In this document: positions 57,040-64,000 of the stretch, one piece after another
Numbering within the stretch: the first letter of the stretch is position 1
Layout: each line of letters begins with the position of its first letter
From: Spirobacillus cienkowskii
GTDB lineage: Bacteria; Bdellovibrionota_B; Oligoflexia; Silvanigrellales; Silvanigrellaceae
Direction: 5' to 3'
DNA length: 64,000 bases
Assembly: GCF_037081835.1 (NCBI RefSeq)
Contig: NZ_CP146516.1
Coordinates: forward strand, 2,309,501 to 2,373,500
Notes under the pieces: model-generated
What the model saw: only the letters and a program-made list of their open reading frames with translations
The model's database searches: none
Told to the model about the DNA's origin: nothing
Translations under genes and position numbers: made by a program

Positions 57040-58136
57040 TGATTTTTACCTAAAATTAAATTGGGTTTATAACTAAATTCAATATTACCCAGTATTTGAA
57101 TCTGCTTGTCATTTGTTTTCACATCACAATTAATTGTTTGAGTATCTATATGATCATGCTTAGTTTTGAAGATTATTTTTTCTGAACGCAGGGCTTCTTC
57201 AATTTGATACATTTCAATTGTAAAACATGGTGCACTGATTTCTCTAATTACTTGTTGAATAATTTTTGTGCATTGTTGTTTAATCTGTAAATTATCTTCT
57301 GGTATGTAAAAATGAAAATTCATCGGTATTTTTTCTAAAGTGAGCATTGCGATTTCTGCAGTAATAGGACATTTGCCAAGTATTGTATTTCTCATCCGAT
57401 CATTTTGCTCTTGATTTGGAATTTGCTCGTCATCATTGTCACGCAAAAATGCCAACCCTACGCTCCCTTTTTCTGGGTAACAACTGTAACAATAAGCACG
57501 AGTGACTCCTTCAACTTCAAGCATCCAATTTTTATAATCTTCTGCTGTTCCTGCACACACAGGATTGCTAATTCTAAACAACAATCGCTCTCGAAACTTT
57601 TCGATATCTTCAATATCTGAGCCGCTGTGCGTTCCATTACAACCTAATGTTGCTTTGTGGATAGCCGCAATGGGAGTCACAGCAGCAAGTTGCGTTCCTT
57701 CTTTTAAGTTACCTCGCGCACCAGGTTGCATTGCGCAAATACTCACTTCTACTTTTCCATCTTGATTGATAATTCCTTTTTCTGTTGTTTGAAAAACAAA
57801 GTTATCTGCAGTCTGCCATTGAGAATATAATGGAACAACAGCTTCCTCTTTACCTTCAAATACTGCTGTGCCAAAAGATTTATTGGCTGCTTTTTGCTGA
57901 ATGCTATACATTTGTGCCCAGCGTTTTAAAAAATATTCATCGCAAGTATCAGGTAACAATTGTTTCATGGCAAGCTGAATTTTTCCGTACAATAAGTGGC
58001 ACGCCCCTCCTACTACGCGCGCTAAAACCTTATTAACCGAAAAACGAGCTGTGCTCGCTTCGTTTTGAAATCGGGCATAAATATCTGCCTCAATATTTTT
58101 AATTATTTCTGGTAAGGTTGGTCTTTGATATGACAT
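57036..58136 (-). CDS. Baseplate J/gp47-family protein
   Basis: 366 residues, the usual size of Mu gp47. 'RPTLPEIIKNIEADIYARFQ' at the N-terminus, 'LPDTCDEYFLKRWAQMYSI' and 'GTAEDYKNWMLEVEGVTRAYCYSCYPEKGSVGLAFL' are family signatures. Forms the wedge of the contractile-tail baseplate with the gp46 and gp48 homologues, between whose genes it lies (2-bp gap and 4-bp overlap). Confidence 0.9.
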   Translation of the reverse strand: MSYQRPTLPEIIKNIEADIYARFQNEASTARFSVNKVLARVVGGACHLLYGKIQLAMKQLLPDTCDEYFLKRWAQMYSIQQKAANKSFGTAVFEGKEEAVVPLYSQWQTADNFVFQTTEKGIINQDGKVEVSICAMQPGARGNLKEGTQLAAVTPIAAIHKATLGCNGTHSGSDIEDIEKFRERLLFRISNPVCAGTAEDYKNWMLEVEGVTRAYCYSCYPEKGSVGLAFLRDNDDEQIPNQEQNDRMRNTILGKCPITAEIAMLTLEKIPMNFHFYIPEDNLQIKQQCTKIIQQVIREISAPCFTIEMYQIEEALRSEKIIFKTKHDHIDTQTINCDVKTNDKQIQILGNIEFSYKPNLILGKNQ

Positions 58137-58138
58137 TA

Positions 58139-58558
58139 TTATGAAACCTCGAACTTAAAATTTGATGTTTTATTTTGATAAAATATAGTAATATTTATCG
58201 TTAATTCATGACTATTTATTTGAGCTTTAACTTCTATGTTTTCAACGAGCTTATCTTCAATAAGCCACTCAAGAGATTTTTTGCAGTATTCTTCGGTTTT
58301 TTTAATAACATGAGAATTTCGCTTACTCCTTAATAACAACCATAATTTTGATCCGGTTTCATGATTGTCCAATGCATCAGCCCAAAAACCTCGATTTGTT
58401 TCACTTCTAGGTAATTCAAATTCATCAACTTTTGCATCTGTAAATAAAGATAAAGCAATTGCCGTTCGTAACGAATCTTCTATTTGTATTTCTGAACCCA
58501 AGCATTGCAAATCAAAACACCTCTGCTCAGTGTCATAAAAAAATGCAATATCTTTCAT
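58139..58558 (-). CDS. Phage gp46-family baseplate protein
   Basis: 139 residues. 'SLRTAIALSLFTDAKVDEFELPRSETNRGFWADALDNHETGSKLWLLLRSK' is the gp46 (PF07409) signature; such proteins are gpW/gp25-like baseplate components. AGGA site before ATG. Second gene of the baseplate operon, 68 bp after the spike gene. Confidence 0.88.
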   Translation of the reverse strand: MKDIAFFYDTEQRCFDLQCLGSEIQIEDSLRTAIALSLFTDAKVDEFELPRSETNRGFWADALDNHETGSKLWLLLRSKRNSHVIKKTEEYCKKSLEWLIEDKLVENIEVKAQINSHELTINITIFYQNKTSNFKFEVS

Positions 58559-58626
58559 GGTTATTTTCCTTTTTTATTTTTAAATTATTTTTTGCAATAT
58601 TTTGATGCATCATAAAAATGACTCCT

Positions 58627-59559
58627 TTATGATTTAAATGTATCAATTTGAATTTTTAATTTTTGTAATTTTGCAAAATCTTTAAGAGGCATAGGACCCG
58701 AACATGTACTCACGGTTGTGGTACTTAAAATTTCGAGTGTTTGAGAAATAATATCAATTAACTCGGCGCTACCGTTACTAACTGCAAAGGTCTTGGTTTG
58801 AATACTTGTTTTTTGATCTGATTGCAGAATAAAGTTTTTATTATTTAATGAAAATTCTTTGGTTTTAACTGCTACACTCTCTTCTGCAGTCAATATGTGC
58901 TTTTTATCTTCTATGCTAAATTCTTTGGTTTTAACCGCTACACTCTCTTCTGCAGTCAATATATGATTTTTATCTTCTATGCTAAATTCTTTGGTTTTAA
59001 CCGCTACACTCTCTTCTGCAGTCAATATATGATTTTTATCTTCTATGCTAAATTCTTTGGTTTTAACCGCTACACTCTCTTCTGCAGTCAATATGTGCTT
59101 TTTATCTTCTATGCTAAATTCTTTGGTTTTAACCGCTACACTCTCTTCTGCAGTCAATATGTGCTTTTTATCTTCTATGCTAAATTCTTTGGTTTGAATT
59201 AATAGCTTATTTTCATTTTGAAAATGAATTTTATCTTTTTCGTGTGTGTATAAACAAACTTCACCTTCTTTTAAGTTTAGAATGCGATAGTTTTTATTTT
59301 CAGTCGCAATAATAAATCCTCTATCTCGTTCCCCACCAAGAAATAAACACAATGCCTCGCTATTAGAGGGTGGATTACAGGTAAAACCATACTCTTGCCA
59401 TCTCTCTACCTTTTCGCGTACTTCACCATCTTGAAGTTCTGTTTGTATTGTTTGGGTTTTATTCTTATCGGTTACAATTTTAATTACACACTGAGAAAAC
59501 ATTAAATTGATTTTATTGACAATGGGGTTTACCAACATTTCAATTAGGTACCTAGACAT
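58627..59559 (-). CDS. Mu gp45-like baseplate assembly/spike protein with five repeats
   Basis: 310 residues. The N-terminal OB-like part, with 'VERWQEYGFTCNPPSNSEALCLFLGGERDRGFIIATENKNYRILNLKEGEVCLYT', matches phage baseplate assembly protein V/gp45, whose trimer forms the piercing spike. Residues about 122-235 are five near-identical 22-residue units (TKEFSIEDKKHILTAEESVA, then VK) plus a degenerate sixth, a beta-solenoid-like stretch that would lengthen the spike shaft. AGAGGAG site before ATG. First gene of the baseplate operon. Confidence 0.88.
   Translation of the reverse strand: MSRYLIEMLVNPIVNKINLMFSQCVIKIVTDKNKTQTIQTELQDGEVREKVERWQEYGFTCNPPSNSEALCLFLGGERDRGFIIATENKNYRILNLKEGEVCLYTHEKDKIHFQNENKLLIQTKEFSIEDKKHILTAEESVAVKTKEFSIEDKKHILTAEESVAVKTKEFSIEDKNHILTAEESVAVKTKEFSIEDKNHILTAEESVAVKTKEFSIEDKKHILTAEESVAVKTKEFSLNNKNFILQSDQKTSIQTKTFAVSNGSAELIDIISQTLEILSTTTVSTCSGPMPLKDFAKLQKLKIQIDTFKS
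58863..59195 (-). repeat. 66-bp tandem repeat, five copies, in the spike gene
   Basis: Nearly identical 66-bp units (differences only at a Lys/Asn codon and a silent or single site) encode 22 residues each. Such close identity points to recent expansion and likely copy-number change. Confidence 0.9.
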
Positions 59560-59873
59560 GGCTCTCCTCTACAAAAAATTTTTGCTAACAAAATATTCTA
59601 AAAAATTTAGGATTAACACAATGATATAACTAAACTAAACAATCATTATTTAGCTATAAAGAGAAATATAAACAATAAAAAAATTCTGTGTCCTAAAATT
59701 TGCAATTATAATTTAAAAAATATGATTTAATTTTTAAAACCAATTTAATAAAAGATTACCAATAAAAATTTTTTTAAATTTTTACAGAAAAACTCCAAGA
59801 CTTCTGTTTTGTAAATATTCGTGTACAAAATATTTTTTTATATTAGATTAATTTTTACTGTGTGTGTTGATAA

Positions 59874-59902
59874 TTGACAAAAACTATTTGTTTGGTTATC
59901 TG
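59874..59902 (+). promoter_or_regulatory. Promoter upstream of the HTH gene
   Basis: Consensus TTGACA (59874-59879), 17-bp spacer, TATCTG (59897-59902), giving a leader of ~137 nt before the ATG at 60046. Confidence 0.5.
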
Positions 59903-60011
59903 TTTGTTGAATTTTTTAGAAATGGATAAAACCATAAGTAAAAAATTTATAATTTTTTCAACCCTTTTTGCTTTCATGAGGTTAGCAATTTATAAAAAAG
60001 GTTATTTATGG

Positions 60012-60027
60012 TTTTTTACGTAAAAAA
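60012..60027. promoter_or_regulatory. 16-bp palindrome before the HTH gene
   Basis: TTTTTTACGTAAAAAA is fully self-complementary and lies just before the ribosome-binding site, a plausible autoregulatory operator. Confidence 0.4.
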
Positions 60028-60045
60028 TATTACAAGGATTGAAAT

Positions 60046-60480
60046 ATGAATTTACATGACTTACTCATTGAAGCTATTCAAAGAGACATTCCAAAAGATT
60101 TCATAATTAAAATTATTCTCCTCAACAAGGCTGTTGTTGCAGAACTCAATGCTAAAATTCGTCATCAGCAAGAAGCCATTCTTATTCAAATTAGAGCAAG
60201 CTACAAATATGCTAAAATTGGAATGGAAAATTTTGACAAAGATGAAGAGCTACTTAGTATATGTGAAATGCAAACCACAAATTTGAGTTTGCTTTCAGAC
60301 ACAGCAGAATACACTCTGAAGGAGCTGTCAGAAATTTTTAATGTGCATTACAAAACATGTTCTAAAATTCTAGCTAACAAAAAGGTGCCTCATTTACGGC
60401 GTTTAGAAAAAGGGAAAATTTACTTAGGAAAAACTGTAAAAGAATATTTGGCAATTAAATCAAAATATGATGCAAAATAA
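60046..60480 (+). CDS. Small helix-turn-helix protein
   Basis: 144 residues with AAGGA before ATG. The first ~70 residues are helical ('HDLLIEAIQRDIPKDFIIKIILLNKAVVAELNAKI'). The C-terminal part 'YTLKELSEIFNVHYKTCSKILANKKVPHLRRLEKGKIYLGKTVKEYL' looks like a MerR/excisionase-style HTH that reads DNA. No family name is certain. It lies upstream of, but opposite in direction to, the baseplate operon and could be its regulator; that is inference. Confidence 0.55.
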   Translation: MNLHDLLIEAIQRDIPKDFIIKIILLNKAVVAELNAKIRHQQEAILIQIRASYKYAKIGMENFDKDEELLSICEMQTTNLSLLSDTAEYTLKELSEIFNVHYKTCSKILANKKVPHLRRLEKGKIYLGKTVKEYLAIKSKYDAK

Positions 60481-60689
60481 AACACATTAATTAAATTTCT
60501 ATCAATATTTCATAACTTAAATTGTGCTAGTGTATTATTCAATAATATTAATAAATTCATTTTTTACTTGAAATAAACTTTAAAATCAAATACATATTTT
60601 ATCACTAAAAGCTAAGAAAGATTTTGTTCTTTTTGTATTATATTTTGCTATAAAATTACTAAAGTCACAAATTAATATAGGAATTCAAA

Positions 60690-62612
60690 ATGAAAACAAA
60701 ATTACCTTTACTCATGATGTTTGGAATCCCTTTTTTAATTTTATTTGTTGCCTGTCATAAAAATCAAGACTATCCAAAAAATTTTACATTATCTGAAAGC
60801 TCTTCTTTACTAAGCCCTGGTGATTCAGTTGAAGTATATGGAAAATATAAAAACTGCTCTAGCAAAAACTCATCAGAAACTTGGGAAATTTCTACTAAAC
60901 AAGATAATATTTATTTATCTATAAACAAAAATGAACCAAATTGTAAATTAATAATTACCAATTTTAATATTATAAAAAATGACACTAATAAAAACTATAT
61001 TTCAGAAAATACGAATGGTGTAGAGGTTCAAGAAAATTTTCAATCTGATGCAGCAATATTTAAACACAACGATGAAATATTGCATGTACTTTTTAAAATT
61101 GACTCAAAAAAATATTCAGACAAAATAATTCTACATGCATATTTTGCAGAAAGATCTAAATTTATATTAAATAAAAACAATGATAATAGTACCCAAAACA
61201 GCGCTTCAACACCTTTAGATTCATCCACCTCAACTCCCACAGAACCTTCATCCTTATCACCTATAAGTCCCGAAACAGCTGCGCAATCAATTTTATTTGA
61301 TTTAAATGATTATCAATGTAAAAACAGATCTATTACTGAAATCAAATTACAAAATGACACAAATTTTAATTATTATTTAGTAATGGATAGTTATTTAAAT
61401 ACAGAAATTAAAAAATTAGAAAATAAAATATTATCTTTATCTGAAGCTGAAAATGAAATAAAGTTCTTTTTTACAAATGTCCCAATAAAAAATAATTCTA
61501 AAAAAGACGAAACAAATACAGAAGCTAATATGCTTTTATATTGTAAATTTAGATATTATTTGCATTTAGTTAATCAATTTTTAGACACATACAAAAATAG
61601 AATTATTTACCTTATTCCACAAAAAGATAGTTTTACAATAGGAAAAATTCCACGTAACAAATTTGGAAAAAAAACTTCTGGTGGTGCAACAGAAAACCTA
61701 CAAGAACTTAGTGATTTTTATATTGATCATGAAAATCTTGGGTTACTAAAAAACACTTCAAATTTTAAATTTATAAATAAAAATACCAATGCGGTCATCT
61801 GCCAAGATTTAAACCTGGAAACAGATGGAAATAAAGTAATAGCTACAAAATTTCCAAATGCAGTACAAACTGCAACTCCATGTACTTTTGAAGTGCATAA
61901 TACCTTAAATAATAATATCGAAACAGAATTGACAGTATTATTAAATCATACATATCGTTATTGGTGCCAAGCAGATCCTAATCTTCAAGCCCAACAAACA
62001 GCAATGGCTATTGGATTATGCGATAAAAGTGATAAAGAAATTAAAAATGTATTTGAACTCAATTTACAAAAAAAAGAAATTAAAGATTTGAGTCCAATTT
62101 CTGGTTTTTATTATTTAATTAGTTTAAATTTACAAGAAAATAATATAACAGAAATTCCTCCCCATATTTTTGATAATCTATCTCTATTACTTGATTTAGA
62201 TATCAATCAAAATCAAATTGAGAAAATTCCCGAAAATATTTTTTACAATTCTTTAGCATTAAGAATTTTAGAAATTGATTTAAGTAAAACAAATATTGTG
62301 TCTAATAAATTATTTTCTAAACAAAAAATTTTAAGTAGTCTTTCATTATCCTATAATAATGATCAAAAAATTCCAGAAAACATATTTAATTTAAATAATT
62401 TTCTTGCCTACATAGATATATATGTTAATAATTACAATCAAATTTCTGAATATATGTTTGATAATTTAAGCGAAATTAATCATATTTATCTTAGAGATAA
62501 AGAAACGTCTGACTATAAAGTTCCTGAAAGAATTTTAAACCGTTTAACTCAATTTAAAAAACTACAAGGAACTCATCAGTTTTTTTCAAAACCAAAGCCC
62601 AAAGAGGATTAA
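60690..62612 (+). CDS. Lipoprotein with C-terminal leucine-rich repeats
   Basis: 640 residues. Lipobox Cys in 'FLILFVACHKNQ' (about residue 22) predicts a membrane-anchored lipoprotein. Residues about 25-150 look like a beta-sandwich, followed by a Ser/Thr/Pro-rich linker (about 165-195). The C-terminal ~180 residues carry at least five LRR units of the form 'LINL.L..N.I.EIPP.IFDNLS.L', e.g. 'DLDINQNQIEKIPENIF'. Likely a surface or periplasmic binding protein. Ligand unknown. Confidence 0.75.
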   Translation: MKTKLPLLMMFGIPFLILFVACHKNQDYPKNFTLSESSSLLSPGDSVEVYGKYKNCSSKNSSETWEISTKQDNIYLSINKNEPNCKLIITNFNIIKNDTNKNYISENTNGVEVQENFQSDAAIFKHNDEILHVLFKIDSKKYSDKIILHAYFAERSKFILNKNNDNSTQNSASTPLDSSTSTPTEPSSLSPISPETAAQSILFDLNDYQCKNRSITEIKLQNDTNFNYYLVMDSYLNTEIKKLENKILSLSEAENEIKFFFTNVPIKNNSKKDETNTEANMLLYCKFRYYLHLVNQFLDTYKNRIIYLIPQKDSFTIGKIPRNKFGKKTSGGATENLQELSDFYIDHENLGLLKNTSNFKFINKNTNAVICQDLNLETDGNKVIATKFPNAVQTATPCTFEVHNTLNNNIETELTVLLNHTYRYWCQADPNLQAQQTAMAIGLCDKSDKEIKNVFELNLQKKEIKDLSPISGFYYLISLNLQENNITEIPPHIFDNLSLLLDLDINQNQIEKIPENIFYNSLALRILEIDLSKTNIVSNKLFSKQKILSSLSLSYNNDQKIPENIFNLNNFLAYIDIYVNNYNQISEYMFDNLSEINHIYLRDKETSDYKVPERILNRLTQFKKLQGTHQFFSKPKPKED

Positions 62613-62698
62613 AATTTTTCTATTTTAAATAGCTTATCTTTACTCGATAACTTAAGAATAAAATATTTATCACTTAATTAATAAAAATTTTATCCCTC

Positions 62699-62725
62699 TT
62701 GACTTTTAATGAATAACATTATAAT
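62699..62725 (+). promoter_or_regulatory. Possible promoter of the ABC-F gene
   Basis: TTGACT (62699-62704) and a perfect TATAAT (62720-62725), but with a short 15-bp spacer. The leader to ATG 62862 would be ~130 nt, as in several regulated ABC-F genes. Confidence 0.35.
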
Positions 62726-62861
62726 TGAATGTAGCATCCTAGTTTTCTACTCCTGGAGAAGTGTCTTGAATTAATTCTTTCCTAATAAAAATCTTCTTAC
62801 TATTTAAACAAAAAATCATGTTATTTAAAATTTTATATTAATAAAAAAAGGTTTACATTTA

Positions 62862-64000
62862 ATGGTATTAACCGAGAAAAAAAATAATCACATAAAGCAT
62901 CAAGGAATTATAATTTCTGACTTAAGTTTTAGCTGGCCTGATGGGACACAAGTATTTCATAAACTTAACACGCAATTTGGTAACAATAAAATTGCTCTTA
63001 TTGGACAAAATGGAGCTGGAAAATCTACATTATTACGTTTAATTGTAGGAGAAATAAAGTTAAGCTCAGGCTCAATTCAAAGGTCTGGTAAAATTGGTTA
63101 CTTACCGCAAAATTTATTAAATTTTCACTCAACATCTATAATGCAATTATTTGGAGTAGAAAAAGAAATTGCAGCACTAAAAGACATTTCGCAAGGTAAT
63201 TGCAGCCAGGAATTATTTAATATTCTAGATAATAAATGGGATATTGAAGATCGTATTTTTGCTTTTCTTGCTAAAAGAAATCTTTCTCATATTAATCTTT
63301 CTCGCACAATCAAAAGTTTAAGCGGAGGAGAAGCGTTACGCATCTATGTCGCTGCTTTAGAATTTAAAGGTGCCGAATTCTTAGTTCTCGACGAACCGAC
63401 AAATAATCTTGACACCAACGCATTACAAGATGTTATTGAAATGCTTTTAGCTTGGAAAAAGGGAGCATTAATCGTAAGTCACGATCCTGTATTATTAAAT
63501 ATTGTCGATCAATGCGCAGAATTATTTTTAGGAAAAATTCGGATTTATGGAGGTAATTTTGCCTTATATCAAGAACAACGCCAACTAGAAAATAGCGCTG
63601 CAAATAGAACCTACCAAGATGCAGAAAAAGAACTGCAAATTAGAAAACAGCAAGAAACACGTGCTCACGAAATTTCTGCTCGTCGCAGCAGTAATGCCAA
63701 AAAAAATCAAAGCTCATTAGGACTCCCAAAAGTTGCCATTAATTTTTTTAAAAACAATTCAGAAAAATCTGCTGGAAAAAGCAATGAACTACACCAACAA
63801 AAAGTAGACGAAGCTCAAGATCGTTTGCACGAAGCAAAACAAAATTTAAGAAACGAAGAAAGAATTGTTATTGATCTACCAGACACCCTAGTTCACGATC
63901 ATAAAAAAATACTCAATATAAAATCAGTTACTTTTTCTTACTCGGCAGAAAGTAAACTCTTTCATCAAAAAGAAATTAATTTTTCTGTATTTGGACCAGA
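62862..64000 (+). CDS. ABC-F family ATPase (5' part, runs off the window)
   Basis: At least 379 residues from ATG 62862 to the window end; no stop is reached. First nucleotide-binding domain: Walker A 'GQNGAGKSTLLRL', signature 'KSLSGGEALRIYVAAL', Walker B 'FLVLDEPTNNLD' and switch 'LIVSHDP'. A charged inter-domain linker follows ('RKQQETRAHEISARRSSNAKK'), then the start of the second domain ('ILNIKSVTFSYSAESKLFH'). No membrane segment, so this is a ribosome-associated ABC-F protein rather than a transporter; many act in translation rescue or antibiotic protection. Which subgroup cannot be told from this part. Confidence 0.9.
   Translation, partial: MVLTEKKNNHIKHQGIIISDLSFSWPDGTQVFHKLNTQFGNNKIALIGQNGAGKSTLLRLIVGEIKLSSGSIQRSGKIGYLPQNLLNFHSTSIMQLFGVEKEIAALKDISQGNCSQELFNILDNKWDIEDRIFAFLAKRNLSHINLSRTIKSLSGGEALRIYVAALEFKGAEFLVLDEPTNNLDTNALQDVIEMLLAWKKGALIVSHDPVLLNIVDQCAELFLGKIRIYGGNFALYQEQRQLENSAANRTYQDAEKELQIRKQQETRAHEISARRSSNAKKNQSSLGLPKVAINFFKNNSEKSAGKSNELHQQKVDEAQDRLHEAKQNLRNEERIVIDLPDTLVHDHKKILNIKSVTFSYSAESKLFHQKEINFSVFGP

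Larger units (their letters stand above)
59560..60045. other. 486-bp gap between the spike and HTH genes
   Basis: AT-rich and mostly featureless. It holds the divergent promoters: a good rightward one (59874-59902), and a 16-bp palindrome at 60012-60027. A 34-codon frame from ATG 59931 has no ribosome-binding site and is not claimed as a gene. Confidence 0.6.

Noticed and set aside
58897-59202. Rightward 101-codon repetitive frame
   Set aside because: Antisense shadow of the 66-bp repeats in the spike gene; no ribosome-binding site.
59931-60020. 34-codon hydrophobic peptide (possible type I toxin)
   Set aside because: No ribosome-binding site and no antisense RNA signal; chance frame in AT-rich DNA is likelier.
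1-64000. tRNA or rRNA genes
   Set aside because: I noticed no T-loop and acceptor-stem pattern or rRNA-like stretch while reading; a tRNA scan would settle it.

Overview
The window comes from a Gram-negative, AT-rich bacterium: it has lipoprotein signal peptides, MetNIQ, PrmA, FumC and a type I-F CRISPR system. The style would fit a Silvanigrella/Oligoflexia-like member of the Bdellovibrionota, but no rRNA is present and this placement is only a guess. TGA is used as an ordinary stop codon, Shine-Dalgarno motifs are clear, and GTG and TTG starts are common.

Layout. 1-3.1 kb: a leftward operon with a STAS protein, an RsbW-like ATPase and a hybrid kinase/receiver (partner switching). 3.2-16.9 kb: mostly housekeeping (fumC, pheS-pheT, an S9 peptidase, a VTT membrane protein, lepB and a Gcr-type 'site-specific recombinase' membrane protein), plus a secreted beta-propeller-like protein and a Gly-rich lipoprotein gene broken by an in-frame TGA. 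17-18.1 kb: an Rpn/PD-(D/E)XK nuclease beside CRISPR. 18.1-28.4 kb: a complete but rearranged I-F locus, all leftward: csy1-csy2-csy3-csy4, then a 25-repeat array, then cas1 and cas2-3. cas2-3 carries a frameshift just after helicase motif VI.

The most interesting signal lies in the 240 bp upstream of csy1. Two strongly degenerated I-F repeats enclose a 26-nt guide and sit behind their own promoter. The first 17 nt of the guide match a site overlapping the putative csy1 -10 box, and a CC PAM lies next to that site. This is the architecture of a Cas-regulating mini-CRISPR RNA (CreR-like): a guide that would direct the Csy complex to repress its own operon. The degenerate repeats keep just those parts that stay in a mature crRNA. 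At the far end of the main array the last repeat has become an intrinsic terminator.

28.4-36.5 kb: a PhnD-like binding protein, a probable DUF6607 protein behind a strong promoter/operator dyad, a complete IS982-family element with 5-bp target duplication, metNIQ, lysC and a VC0807-like membrane protein. 36.6-41.3 kb: a compact four-gene operon (O-methyltransferase, class V aminotransferase-like enzyme, FAD/NAD(P)-binding enzyme with a frameshift, ATP-grasp ligase) that looks like a small natural-product pathway. 41.3-51 kb: a peptide-type binding protein, a FAD oxidoreductase, prmA, a PanE-like protein, a frameshifted rhomboid protease, a stress operon (receiver/TPR protein, tandem universal stress protein, ribosome hibernation factor), rpsP and rpsT.

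51-60.5 kb: tail-like genes without head genes. These are a tape-measure-like protein, a soluble two-PAS chemotaxis receptor, a CopG-type antitoxin and a Mu-like baseplate operon (gp48, gp47, gp46, gp45 homologues); the gp45 homologue carries five near-identical 22-residue repeats. 60-64 kb: a helix-turn-helix protein, an LRR lipoprotein and the start of an ABC-F ATPase that runs off the window. Four genes carry a frameshift or a stop (Gly-rich lipoprotein, cas2-3, FAD enzyme, rhomboid), so assembly error should be considered alongside real decay.
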